64,000 nucleotides of DNA from an uncultured Alcaligenaceae bacterium (GCA_937995985.1 CALKIR010000056.1:1-64000); one strand, 5' to 3'; shown: positions 51,208 to 59,737, counted from the first letter of the stretch. A program made the numbers and translations. Notes: generated by a model not told the origin, from the letters alone.

Positions 51208-52581
51208 TTAAGCGGGGGCAAAGAAACCATTAAATTGGCTGCATTCGCTTAAGTGCCAGATTGTTTGAATGACTTGTGAGACCTCTGTTGGCGTTGCTGC
51301 GTGTGCAAAGGCGGCTAAGGTATGTACTTTGGTTTCTATTTCTGTACGACTTAGGGTGTTACCAGGATCGCCTTTGGGCTCGAGTACTTTGGCTTGGTAG
51401 GTGCGCCCATCTCGGGTGGTAACGCTGACTTTGCCAATCCATCGTTGCGGATAGGCGCCGTCTACTTCGGCATCGAGGTGCATATGCACGCGCCGACGGA
51501 TATCTATGACTGCATCACTAAAAGCAGCTTCTTCAAAGTCTATTACTGAGGCGCTGCCACGGGTGGCAATTAGTCCCAATACGGTGCCCATGGAAAATTT
51601 TGCTTGATGAATGGTTTGAGGGTCTACGACAGGGCCAAGTACATCGATGGCTCCTTGGTGAACATAGGCATCAATACGCTCAATATCAGTAGCGTGCACT
51701 TGATGCTGTTGCATGATGTTGAGTAAGGCATCTGCAGCAGGATGGGTATGTCGGCAGGAGGCATGGAATTTAAAGGATACCTCTAGGGTGGCCCACCGTG
51801 TACCTAGATCCGCGCATAGTTTGTCTGGAAAGCTTTGTTGGGTCATGCCGGCGGCCATGCCTTGAGGGCCTTCAAGGATGCGCTGTGCACCTTTAAAGCC
51901 ATCTTTGGCCAGATATGCAGCCATCATTCCTGCAGCTGCTGCATGTGCTGTGTGGAGCTGCTTAGAGTCGGCAGCATCACGCAAAAACTCCCATAATCCA
52001 GCGGCTTGTGTGCCTGCTGAGCCTATGGCATCCAAGCACTGAGTGGCATTTAGGCGCAATAGCTTGGCAACTGCGACAGCAGCAGCCACTGTGCCTACTG
52101 TGCCAGTGGTATGAAAGATAGTGTAATGATGGCGGCCAAGAAATTCGCCGATGCGAATGCCCGCCTCATAGCCGGCAACGCTAGCCAGAATGATTTCTTG
52201 ACCCGTGCTGCCAAGATCTTGGGCAACGGCTAAAACAGGCGGAAAAATAACTGCTGCAGGGTGAAATACAGAGGCATTATGCACATCATCTTGTTCGATG
52301 AAATGGGATGAGGCCGCATTGACCATGGCCGCAAAATAAGGAGTGCTATGCTCTCGAGAAATCAATATTTCAGAGCGTCCACTTCCTCCGGCCATGCGGC
52401 GCGCAAAACGAGCGATGCTTTCTACAGGGCGTGCTCCTTTACCGGCTAAGGCTGAACCAAACCAATCCAAAAGTAACTCTTCGGTGCGGCGTACCACTTC
52501 GGTGGGGATGTCTTCATAGCGTAGCGTGGCAACAAATTGGGCCAATTGGGCGCTAGGATGGGTAGAATTTGGGTGACTCAT
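51208..52581 (-). CDS. MmgE/PrpD family protein
   Basis: The 457-residue protein has the all-alpha domain and C-terminal alpha/beta lid of the MmgE/PrpD family, which includes 2-methylcitrate dehydratase and cis-aconitate decarboxylase. Recognisable segments are LLLDWFGSALAGKGARPVESI, ASSHFIEQDDVHNASVFHPAAVIFPPVLAVAQ, and SFKFHASCRHTHPAADALL. In this cluster a role in isomerising or dehydrating a C5 or C6 branched dicarboxylate is likely but not known; in the Pseudomonas itaconate locus the homologous gene is also present without a settled role. It is separated from the CoA-transferase by 108 bp and from the dehydrogenase by 25 bp. Confidence 0.88.
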   Translation of the reverse strand: MSHPNSTHPSAQLAQFVATLRYEDIPTEVVRRTEELLLDWFGSALAGKGARPVESIARFARRMAGGSGRSEILISREHSTPYFAAMVNAASSHFIEQDDVHNASVFHPAAVIFPPVLAVAQDLGSTGQEIILASVAGYEAGIRIGEFLGRHHYTIFHTTGTVGTVAAAVAVAKLLRLNATQCLDAIGSAGTQAAGLWEFLRDAADSKQLHTAHAAAAGMMAAYLAKDGFKGAQRILEGPQGMAAGMTQQSFPDKLCADLGTRWATLEVSFKFHASCRHTHPAADALLNIMQQHQVHATDIERIDAYVHQGAIDVLGPVVDPQTIHQAKFSMGTVLGLIATRGSASVIDFEEAAFSDAVIDIRRRVHMHLDAEVDGAYPQRWIGKVSVTTRDGRTYQAKVLEPKGDPGNTLSRTEIETKVHTLAAFAHAATPTEVSQVIQTIWHLSECSQFNGFFAPA

Positions 52582-52606
52582 GAATTCCTCGTTGATGGAT
52601 GGGCCA

Positions 52607-53767
52607 TTAGAATGAGCGGGGCAAGCCTAAAATATGTTCGGCTACATAAGATAAAATCAGGTTGGTTGAAATAGGTGCGACTTGATACAGGCGAGTTTCA
52701 CGGAATTTGCGCTCCACATCGTACTCTGCAGCAAAACCAAAGCCGCCATGGAACTGTAAGCAGACATTGGCTGCTTCCCAAGACGCATCCGCAGCAAGCA
52801 GTTTGGCCATATTGGCTTCGGCACCGCAATGCTGCCCCGCATCAAAAAGGGCGCATGCTCGATAGCGCATTAAGTCTGCAGCCTGAGTATTGATATAGGC
52901 ACGAGCAATGGGAAATTGAACCCCTTGGTTTTGGCCTATAGGGCGATTAAAGACAATACGCTCGTTGCTGTATTGGGTGACCTTATCGATAAACCAATAG
53001 GCATCGCCAATACATTCAGCGGCAATAAGGGCGCGTTCTGCATTAAGTCCGTCCAAAATATACCGAAAGCCCATCCCCTCTTCGCCAATGCGGTTTTCCA
53101 CAGGAATTTCTAGGTTTTCAAAAAAGAGCTCATTGGTCTCGTGATTGACCATGTTCGGGATGGGGCGTACGTCCATACCTTTGCCTAGAGCCTCTTTGAT
53201 GTCCACTATAAAAATAGACATTCCTTCGGTCTTTTTTTTGACCTCTGCTAGAGGGGTGGTACGCGCCAATAGAATCATGAGGTCAGAATTCATGACTCGT
53301 GAAATCCATACTTTTTGGCCATTAACAATATAGCGGTCGCCTTTGCGCACAGCGGTGGTTTTCAATTGTGTGGTGTCTGTGCCGGTTGTGGGCTCAGTAA
53401 CGGCCATCGACTGTAAGCGCAGCTCCCCAGAGGCAATTTTGGGCAAATAGTATTTTTTTTGTGCTTCAGAGCCATGTCGCAGTAGTGTGCCCATGTTGTA
53501 CATTTGGCCATGACAGACGCCAGAGTTGCCACCTGAGCGGTTAATCTCTTCGAGAATGACTGAGGCTTCCGTAAGACCGAGGCCTGAGCCACCATATTCT
53601 TCGGGAATCAGGGCCGCTAGCCAGCCTGCATCGGTTAAGGCCTTGATAAATTCTGTGGGATAGCCTCGTTCAGCATCAATTTTGCGAAAATATTCTGCAG
53701 GAAATTGCGCACATAGATCGCGTACCGCATCTCTAATGTCTTGGTATTGGTCTGTTGTGTGTTTCAT
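52607..53767 (-). CDS. Acyl-CoA dehydrogenase with displaced catalytic Glu
   Basis: The 386-residue flavoenzyme has the usual three domains, with AVTEPTTGTDTTQLKTTAVRKGDRYIVNGQKVWISRV in the middle and GGFGFAAEYDVERKFRE near the end. The catalytic Glu of most members (in a YEGT motif) is missing: here the site reads RLYQVAPIST. A Glu at 244 in LNAERAL corresponds in position to the base of isovaleryl-CoA dehydrogenase, so the enzyme may still be active with that geometry. This fits a 2-methyl-branched acyl-CoA such as methylsuccinyl-CoA, which would feed into the itaconate pathway; that is inference. It is 32 bp after the hydratase gene. Confidence 0.9.
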   Translation of the reverse strand: MKHTTDQYQDIRDAVRDLCAQFPAEYFRKIDAERGYPTEFIKALTDAGWLAALIPEEYGGSGLGLTEASVILEEINRSGGNSGVCHGQMYNMGTLLRHGSEAQKKYYLPKIASGELRLQSMAVTEPTTGTDTTQLKTTAVRKGDRYIVNGQKVWISRVMNSDLMILLARTTPLAEVKKKTEGMSIFIVDIKEALGKGMDVRPIPNMVNHETNELFFENLEIPVENRIGEEGMGFRYILDGLNAERALIAAECIGDAYWFIDKVTQYSNERIVFNRPIGQNQGVQFPIARAYINTQAADLMRYRACALFDAGQHCGAEANMAKLLAADASWEAANVCLQFHGGFGFAAEYDVERKFRETRLYQVAPISTNLILSYVAEHILGLPRSF

Positions 53768-53799
53768 GATGGATATCTATTATTCAGGTTAATTAGGGA

Positions 53800-54648
53800 T
53801 TAAATTGTGGCTTGGGCGCTCATGATCAGGCCACCATTTTGGTGGGCTGCCCAGAGTTGTACCGTGGTGCCATCCGCATCAAGGCGTCCATGAATGCTAA
53901 ATGTGTCAGGACAGAAAGTAGGACTGATGGCCCTAAATTGGTACTGCTTCACAGTGGCATGGGGCAAGTGCTCATGCAGCAAATCCAAGAGCAAGGTGGC
54001 GATTAACGGCCCGTGCACGACTAGCCCTGGATACCCTTCAACCTTTTGGGTGTAGGGCGCATCGTAGTGAATTCGATGGCTGTTGAAGGTCAAGGCAGAA
54101 TAGCGGAATAATAAAACAGGGTCAGGAGTAATGCTGCGGGACCAATCCGCATTTGTAGGGGCTGCCGGTGGGGCAGGAGGGGGCACATCAGCATCAGGCA
54201 GGTTCCGGTAGACAATATGGTGCACCTCTTCAATACACAGGGTAGAGTCGCGGTGCATATGATGCATGACCGATACAAAGACCAAGTCCCCGCTGCGTCC
54301 TTTTTTATGGGTGACGGACTGGATTGTGGAGGTGCGCTGCAGGCGATCGCCGATGGCAATGGGCTCATGAAAAGACAGCTCGCTGCTTGCCCACATGCGA
54401 CGTGGAAGGGGGACAGGGGGTAAAAAACCGCCGCGCTCTGGGTGCCCGTCAGGACCTGCTTCCGCTAAAGGGGACATTGGTAAAAAATATAACCAATGCC
54501 AGAGCGGGCGTAGAGGGGATGTGAGAATGGCTGCGTCATCTTGGTTCAGGCTGAGAGCCAAGGCGCGCACCGGGGTCGGGTAAATTTGATCGTGGGCACT
54601 TTCTTGTTTGCCCACCCATTGTTCTAAATAGGGTAGATCAATTGGCAT
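53800..54648 (-). CDS. ich: MaoC-like dehydratase, probable itaconyl-CoA hydratase
   Basis: The 282-residue protein is a double hot-dog hydratase of the mesaconyl-C4-CoA / itaconyl-CoA hydratase (FAS1-like dehydratase) group. The N-terminal hot-dog has RRMWASSELSFHEPIAIGDRL; the C-terminal one has the hydratase motif SALTFNSHRIHYDAPYTQ with the catalytic Asp and His and then GYPGLVVHGPL. Family members add water to the double bond of a branched unsaturated acyl-CoA; with the CoA-transferase and the lyase here the product would be citramalyl-CoA. It is the first gene of the run and divergent from a LysR gene. Confidence 0.82.
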   Translation of the reverse strand: MPIDLPYLEQWVGKQESAHDQIYPTPVRALALSLNQDDAAILTSPLRPLWHWLYFLPMSPLAEAGPDGHPERGGFLPPVPLPRRMWASSELSFHEPIAIGDRLQRTSTIQSVTHKKGRSGDLVFVSVMHHMHRDSTLCIEEVHHIVYRNLPDADVPPPAPPAAPTNADWSRSITPDPVLLFRYSALTFNSHRIHYDAPYTQKVEGYPGLVVHGPLIATLLLDLLHEHLPHATVKQYQFRAISPTFCPDTFSIHGRLDADGTTVQLWAAHQNGGLIMSAQATI

Positions 54649-54805
54649 GGTTGTACTCGCTTATTTACTATTATCTAATTTCTAGCATCGCTCATACTCT
54701 CCCAATTGACAATTCATTTTTCCTAAACAGCCCTTTCATTGCTGATTAACGTACTGATATCGTGCAAATAGGCGCTTTATTTTTTGGGGGGTTTAATATA
54801 GTTCT

Positions 54806-55696
54806 ATGTCGTCCATACATTTTGATTTTGTTGATTTACGCTTGTTTGTGCATATCGCTGAGGAAAATAGTCTGACGCGAGGGGCGCAGCGCATCCATAT
54901 TTCATTACCTGCTGCAAGTATGCGCATCAAAAAATTAGAGGAGTCTATTGGGATTCCTTTATTTGAGCGTACGGCGACAGGGATTAATTTGTTGCCTGCG
55001 GGCGAGGCCTTTTTGCATCATGCACAACAGGTGTTGGCGCAAGTAGAGCTGTTGCGTTCTGACTTACAAGAATATGCCAACGGCATTATTGGCCATGTGC
55101 GGATTTTTGCTAATACCACTGCGATGACCGAATTTCTGCCGGCTATTTTGTCGCGTTATCTGACGGAGCATCCGCAGGTTCATATTCATTTGAGCGAAAA
55201 GCCAAGTGCGGATATTACCCGTGCGGTGGCAGCGCGGACTGCAGACATTGGCATTGTGGCAGATACCGTTAGCACAGAGGGGTTGATGACCTTGCCTTTT
55301 GTCAGTGATGAGTTGGTGCTGGCGGTCAGTCCGCAGCATTTTTTGGCTCGCCATCAACGTGTGCATTTTGAGCAAACTCTGAGTGAAAATTATATTTCGC
55401 TGCATGAAGGCAGTGCTATTCATACTTTTTTGCAGCAGGCAGTGCAGCGCTTTAATCAACAAATTAAATTGCGCATTCAAGTAAATAGCTTTGAGACCTT
55501 ATGTCGTATGGTGGCTGAAAATGTAGGCATTGGCTTATTACCTGATTCAGCCGCACAGCGTTATGCACAGTATATAGATTTCAAAAGAATTTATTTGCAT
55601 GATGAATGGGCAAAAAGAAATCTCGTGATTTGTGTGCGTGATAAAGAAAGTTTGCCCCACTACACTAAGGAGCTCATTGAGTTTCTCACTCGTTAA
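54806..55696 (+). CDS. LysR-family regulator, divergent from the itaconate-type cluster
   Basis: The 296-residue protein has a LysR helix-turn-helix (FVHIAEENSLTRGAQRIHIS, PAASMRIKKLEESIG) and an inducer-binding domain. Its position, back to back with the hydratase gene across 157 bp, is the classic LysR layout and equals the position of the regulator in the Pseudomonas itaconate locus. It likely activates the five-gene run in response to itaconate or a related acid; this is inferred. An AATTG-A-CAATT inverted repeat lies in the shared promoter region (around 54706-54717) and might be part of the binding site. Confidence 0.9.
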   Translation: MSSIHFDFVDLRLFVHIAEENSLTRGAQRIHISLPAASMRIKKLEESIGIPLFERTATGINLLPAGEAFLHHAQQVLAQVELLRSDLQEYANGIIGHVRIFANTTAMTEFLPAILSRYLTEHPQVHIHLSEKPSADITRAVAARTADIGIVADTVSTEGLMTLPFVSDELVLAVSPQHFLARHQRVHFEQTLSENYISLHEGSAIHTFLQQAVQRFNQQIKLRIQVNSFETLCRMVAENVGIGLLPDSAAQRYAQYIDFKRIYLHDEWAKRNLVICVRDKESLPHYTKELIEFLTR

Positions 55697-55747
55697 GCAT
55701 GGTTCTGTGCGGAATGATTGGGGTCTTGGACAGCGTTTTGAAAGAAT

Positions 55748-55772
55748 AAAAAACCGCGCCGAAAGGCGCGGT
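55748..55772 (-). terminator. Rho-independent terminator after hsp20
   Basis: A perfect 8-bp GC-rich stem (55753-55760 with 55765-55772) with a GAAA tetraloop is followed on the minus strand by a run of U residues. It lies about 50 bp after the hsp20 stop and near the end of the convergent LysR gene, for which the T run is lacking. Confidence 0.92.
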
Positions 55773-55824
55773 CAAAAGAGAAATAGATGGAGTTGTTTGA
55801 TCTAATGTGAAAATAGGTGCCTAA

Positions 55825-56247
55825 TTATTTGATCTCGAGCTTGCGTACGTTAGACTGTTGAGCAAGCTTGGGCAGATTCAGGGTGAGCATCCCATCAGTA
55901 AAGTCTGCACTGGCTTTTTCGAGGTCAATTTCATTAGGCAGCTCAAAGCGACGTGCTACGGTGCCAAAGTATCGCTCACGACGGAGCATGCGCTCGTTTT
56001 CTACGCTCTCTTCTTGTTTGACCTCGGCCTTGATGGTGACCAGTCCGCCCTCAATTTCAACATGGATGTCTTCTTTTTTAACCCCTGCTAATTCGGCATG
56101 GACAATGTAGGCGTCATCGTTTTCCTTAATGTCCAAGGCGATGCGGCGGGGTAAAGAATCACCTTGTAGCGGCTTGACAAAAAAACCATCGGTGAGGTCA
56201 TTAAATAGATCGTTGACGAAACGGCTGCTAATTGGAAAGTTGGTCAT
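55825..56247 (-). CDS. Small heat-shock protein, Hsp20/alpha-crystallin family
   Basis: The 140-residue chaperone holds unfolding proteins. It has the alpha-crystallin domain: ALDIKENDDAYIVHAELAGVKKEDIHVEIEGGLVTIKAE, ending in the family motif ADFTDGMLTLNLPK, and a C-terminal VRKLEIK (an IxI-like tail). The N-terminal arm is short. The ATG has AGGGGG eight bases upstream. A heat-shock promoter candidate lies at 56331-56358, which fits induction by RpoH. It is a single gene with its own terminator. Confidence 0.95.
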   Translation of the reverse strand: MTNFPISSRFVNDLFNDLTDGFFVKPLQGDSLPRRIALDIKENDDAYIVHAELAGVKKEDIHVEIEGGLVTIKAEVKQEESVENERMLRRERYFGTVARRFELPNEIDLEKASADFTDGMLTLNLPKLAQQSNVRKLEIK

Positions 56248-56330
56248 GATGTACCCCCTATGTGTATTCGTTCTATTACTGTGTTTTGTTACGGTATTGG
56301 ATTAGGCAGGAGTGCTGCCTCTATCTTGAT

Positions 56331-56358
56331 ATATCGGGGCAGGATGAATAAATTCAAG
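56331..56358 (-). promoter_or_regulatory. Candidate sigma-32 heat-shock promoter of hsp20
   Basis: On the minus strand CTTGAA (56358-56353) is followed after 13 bases by CCCCGATAT (56339-56331). The RpoH consensus is CTTGAA, 13-17 bases, CCCCAT-T. The spacing is right and only the last part of the -10 deviates. Transcription would start about 75-80 bases before the hsp20 ATG. Confidence 0.65.
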
Positions 56359-56496
56359 GGGTAAGCGGTTGATTTTCCAGATGAAATTTAAATAATTGTA
56401 AATAACAAGGCCAGTCAGGGAAGCTGCGGAAAGGGCAGATAACTTGCATGGCCGAGGCACAATACTACACTATGAGACAACTATTGGAGGTTTTTA

Positions 56497-57714
56497 GTGA
56501 CAAAACGTTCACTCCCTTTAAGCGGGATTAAGGTATTAGATTTATCCCGTATTTTGGCGGGACCCTGGTGTACCCAAAACCTTGCCGATTTGGGTGCTGA
56601 TGTGATCAAGGTAGAGCGTCCTGGGGTGGGTGATGATACCCGTTCATGGGGGCCTCCGTACCTCAAAGATGAGCAGGGTAGGGAGACGAGTGAGAGCGCT
56701 TATTATTTGAGCGCAAACCGTAATAAGCGCTCCATTACTATTGATTTTTCACAGCCAGCAGGGGCTGAGCTGGTGCGCGAGATGGCCAAAAGCTGTGATA
56801 TTTTAGTGGAAAATTTTAAGGTCGGTGGGCTCAAAAAATATGGCCTAGATTATGAGACCATGCGGCAAATTAATCCTGCTTTAATTTATTGTTCCATTAC
56901 TGGTTTTGGTCAGACCGGGCCAATGGCTCCTTTGCCAGGCTATGATTTTATGATTCAAGGCATGGGCGGTTTGATGAGCATTACAGGGGAGCGAGATGAT
57001 TTGCCTGGTGGTGGGCCACAAAAAGCAGGGGTGGCTGTCACCGATATTATTACTGGCATGTATGCAACAGTAGGTATTTTAGGTGCGTTACACGAACGAA
57101 CCCGCAGTGGCAAAGGGCAGCATATTGATATTGCGCTGTTGGATTCACATGTGGCACTGTTGGCAAATCAAAATCTAAATTATATGACTACTGGGGTGCC
57201 GCCTAAGCGTTATGGTAATGCCCATCAAAATGTAGTGCCTTATCAAGTATTTGAAACCGCTGATGGTCATATGATTGTGGCTACCGGTAATGACAATCAG
57301 TATCGAGCCTATTGTCGGGCAATAGGTCGGGCAGATTTGGCTGAGCATCCGCGTTATGAGACCAATAGCAAACGCTTAAAGCATCGTGATGAGCTTATTG
57401 CTATCTTGGCTGAGGTGATGAAAACTGGTACCACTGATGAGTGGATTGACAAACTACGTGCTGTGGGGGTGCCTTCAGGTCCCATCAATAATCTAAAACA
57501 AGTTTTTGAAAACCCTCAGGTTCAAGCGCGTGGATTATGGCTAGAAATGGATCACCCATTAGCAGGTAAGGCACCTACAACCGCAAGCCCTATTCGTTAT
57601 AGCGATACTCCCGTAACATACCGCCAAGCTCCGCCTTTGCTTGGGGAACATACTGAGGAGATAGTGGCAGAGTTTGGGCTAACTGATTTATATAAAAAGG
57701 CAGTGGAGAAATAA
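56497..57714 (+). CDS. CaiB/BaiF class III CoA-transferase
   Basis: The 405-residue enzyme shares the CoA-transferase III fold with the one at 49909 but is clearly distinct. It has VLDLSRILAGPWCTQNLADLGADVIKVER, SANRNKRSITIDF, the catalytic Asp150 in LPGYDFMIQGMGG, and LLGEHTEEIVAEFGL at the end. Its overall pattern resembles succinyl-CoA:glutarate/HMG-type CoA-transferases, but I cannot fix the acid. The start is GTG at 56497, with GGAGG seven bases upstream. It is followed one base after its stop by a Bug receptor gene, so the imported acid may be its substrate. Confidence 0.87.
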   Translation: MTKRSLPLSGIKVLDLSRILAGPWCTQNLADLGADVIKVERPGVGDDTRSWGPPYLKDEQGRETSESAYYLSANRNKRSITIDFSQPAGAELVREMAKSCDILVENFKVGGLKKYGLDYETMRQINPALIYCSITGFGQTGPMAPLPGYDFMIQGMGGLMSITGERDDLPGGGPQKAGVAVTDIITGMYATVGILGALHERTRSGKGQHIDIALLDSHVALLANQNLNYMTTGVPPKRYGNAHQNVVPYQVFETADGHMIVATGNDNQYRAYCRAIGRADLAEHPRYETNSKRLKHRDELIAILAEVMKTGTTDEWIDKLRAVGVPSGPINNLKQVFENPQVQARGLWLEMDHPLAGKAPTTASPIRYSDTPVTYRQAPPLLGEHTEEIVAEFGLTDLYKKAVEK

Positions 57715-57715
57715 G

Positions 57716-58714
57716 ATGGGAGTACAACATATACGCCGTCGTTTGCTTGGCGTGGCAGCAGCAGTAACTTTTGGGGTGGGGACTTTTTCTTGGGCCCCAC
57801 AGATTCAGGCGGCAGAAGACTGGCCTAAGCGAGCAGTTAATTTAGTTGTGCCGTTTCCAGCCGGAGGTCCTGTGGACACCGCGGCTCGTTTTGTGGCAAA
57901 ACCCCTTGGGGAGAAATGGGGGCAGCCCGCTATCATAGATAATCGGGCAGGGGCCGGGGGGATTGTTGCAGCACGTTATGTGGCCAATGAAAAGCCAGAG
58001 GGATACAGTTTTTTATTGCCAGCCATCCATCATGCTATTTTGCCTAGCTTAAGGCAGGATCTTGGGTATGACATCCAAGAGGATTTTGAGCCAGTTGGCA
58101 CCATTGCCCGTTTTCCAATTATTTTAGTGGTTCATTCTGGTTTTGAGATTCAGTCAGTACAAGAGTTGATTGAGTATGCGCGTGCGCACCCAGGAGCAGT
58201 GACCTATGCCTCTTCTGGTATTGGCGGGGGCACACATTTGGCTGGGGAGCTGTTTAGCAAAATGGCCGGGGTAGAGATGCATCATATTCCTTATCGTGGG
58301 AGTGCTCCGGCGATTCAGGATGTGGCCAGTGGTCAGGTGCAGGTGATGTTTGCAGATGCGCCTTCTGCTTTTGCGTTTTTAGATAACGGTAACATTCGTG
58401 CTTTGGCCGTAGGTAATCCGGAGCGCTCTGATTTGATGCCTGATTTGCCGACTATTGCCGAGTCGGGTGTGGCCGGCTATGAGGCCTATTCTTGGTCGGG
58501 TATGTTGGCACCTAAAGGCACTCCTCAGGCCATTATCGAGCAAGTGAATGCGGATCTTCAAGAGGCATTAAATGATCCTCAGATTGCGCCGCTGATGGCT
58601 GCTGCCGGAGCCGAGCCCATGGCCAGTACCCCAGAGGGGTTTGCTGCGTTTTTAGATGAGGAAATCAATAAATGGGGGCAGATTATTCAAGAAGCTAATA
58701 TTCAAGTAGAGTAA
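57716..58714 (+). CDS. Bug-family tripartite tricarboxylate transporter receptor
   Basis: The 332-residue periplasmic protein has a signal peptide with an Arg-rich start (RRRLLGVAAAV, possibly Tat) and a cut near QAAE (about 33). The Bug fold follows: WPKRAVNLVVPFPAGGPVDTAARFVA, IIDNRAGAGGIVAARYVA, and HHIPYRGSAPAIQDVASGQVQVMFAD. Bug proteins bind carboxylates such as citrate, glutamate or nicotinate. No TctA/TctB genes are adjacent. It is coupled to the CoA-transferase upstream, which points to an organic acid ligand. Confidence 0.9.
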   Translation: MGVQHIRRRLLGVAAAVTFGVGTFSWAPQIQAAEDWPKRAVNLVVPFPAGGPVDTAARFVAKPLGEKWGQPAIIDNRAGAGGIVAARYVANEKPEGYSFLLPAIHHAILPSLRQDLGYDIQEDFEPVGTIARFPIILVVHSGFEIQSVQELIEYARAHPGAVTYASSGIGGGTHLAGELFSKMAGVEMHHIPYRGSAPAIQDVASGQVQVMFADAPSAFAFLDNGNIRALAVGNPERSDLMPDLPTIAESGVAGYEAYSWSGMLAPKGTPQAIIEQVNADLQEALNDPQIAPLMAAAGAEPMASTPEGFAAFLDEEINKWGQIIQEANIQVE

Positions 58715-58730
58715 TGGCTTTTCTTGTCTA

Positions 58731-58764
58731 AAAAGGGCACGGCTGTTTTTGCCGTGCCTTTTTT
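58731..58764. terminator. Bidirectional terminator between the two Bug receptor genes
   Basis: An 8-bp GC stem (58736-58743 with 58751-58758), extended by A-T pairs, with a 7-base loop has A residues on the left and six T residues on the right. It serves the convergent receptor genes on both strands, ending 2 bp before the second gene's stop codon. Confidence 0.92.
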
Positions 58765-58765
58765 A

Positions 58766-59737
58766 TTACTGTGTTTCTATGCCAGCGACTTTAATGACCT
58801 CATCCCAGAGCTGATATTCTCTGTGAACAATTTCTTGTAAGCCCGCTCCATCTGTTAGAGCAATTTCATAACCCGCCTGGGCAATGGCAGTTTGGTAGTC
58901 TGTATTATCGGCAATAGCGGTAAGGGCATTGTGGAGGGTGGTAACTATGGCAGGAGGCAGTTGTTTGGGGCCGGCTAGGGCGTACCAGCCTTTTACTTCG
59001 TACTCATCCACACCCGCTTCTTCCATGGAGGGAACATCGGGTAAAGTGCTGTGACGCTCTCTAGAGGTAACGGCCAAAGGACGTACTTTGCCGCCTTCAA
59101 TATAATTGGTGGCGGTGCTGATAATATCAAACATAAACAGTACATTGCCGCTCATTACATCGACCATGGCGGGGGCATTGCCTCTATAGGGCACATGATT
59201 CATGGGGGTATGCGTGCGTTGACTGAGCAATTCTGCAGAGAGATGATTAGAGGCACCAACACCTGCAGAAGCATATGACACCTCGCCGGGATGGGCTTTG
59301 GCATAGTCAATGAGTTCGCCCACTGTGGTGATGCCACTGTCATTATTGATCACCAACACATTGGTGTAATCCACTAATTTACCAATATAGGTGAGGTCAT
59401 TATTCAGATCGAGGTCTTGTGTACCTTGGATAATAGGGGTTATGGTCAGGGTTGGGCTGGCCACAAAACTAATAGTATAGCCATCAGGGCGCGCTCGGTT
59501 AACGTATTGGGTGGCTATCATGCCACTGGCGCCCGGGCGGTTTTCTACAACCACAGATGTATTTAATTCATCACCTAGATATTTAGCAAAGATACGGGCA
59601 GTGGTATCCACTGGTCCTCCAGGGGCATAGCCCACTACAAGGTGGATAGGACGATTAGCTGGCCAAGGGTCTTGGGCCAAAGCGCCGGGGCTGCTGAGGC
59701 ATAAAGAAAGGGCTGCGAGTGAATATATAGATTTCAT
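58766..59737 (-). CDS. Bug-family tripartite tricarboxylate transporter receptor
   Basis: The 323-residue periplasmic receptor has a Sec signal peptide (LAALSLCLSSPGALAQ, cut near residue 21) and the Bug fold: WPANRPIHLVVGYAPGGPVDTTARIFAKYL, VVENRPGASGMIATQYV, and MNHVPYRGNAPAMVDVMSGNVLFMFD. It is not a recent duplicate of the convergent receptor; the two differ through most of their length. It lies 21 bp after the acyl-CoA ligase gene on the same strand, so its ligand may be the ligase substrate. No membrane subunits are nearby. Confidence 0.9.
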   Translation of the reverse strand: MKSIYSLAALSLCLSSPGALAQDPWPANRPIHLVVGYAPGGPVDTTARIFAKYLGDELNTSVVVENRPGASGMIATQYVNRARPDGYTISFVASPTLTITPIIQGTQDLDLNNDLTYIGKLVDYTNVLVINNDSGITTVGELIDYAKAHPGEVSYASAGVGASNHLSAELLSQRTHTPMNHVPYRGNAPAMVDVMSGNVLFMFDIISTATNYIEGGKVRPLAVTSRERHSTLPDVPSMEEAGVDEYEVKGWYALAGPKQLPPAIVTTLHNALTAIADNTDYQTAIAQAGYEIALTDGAGLQEIVHREYQLWDEVIKVAGIETQ

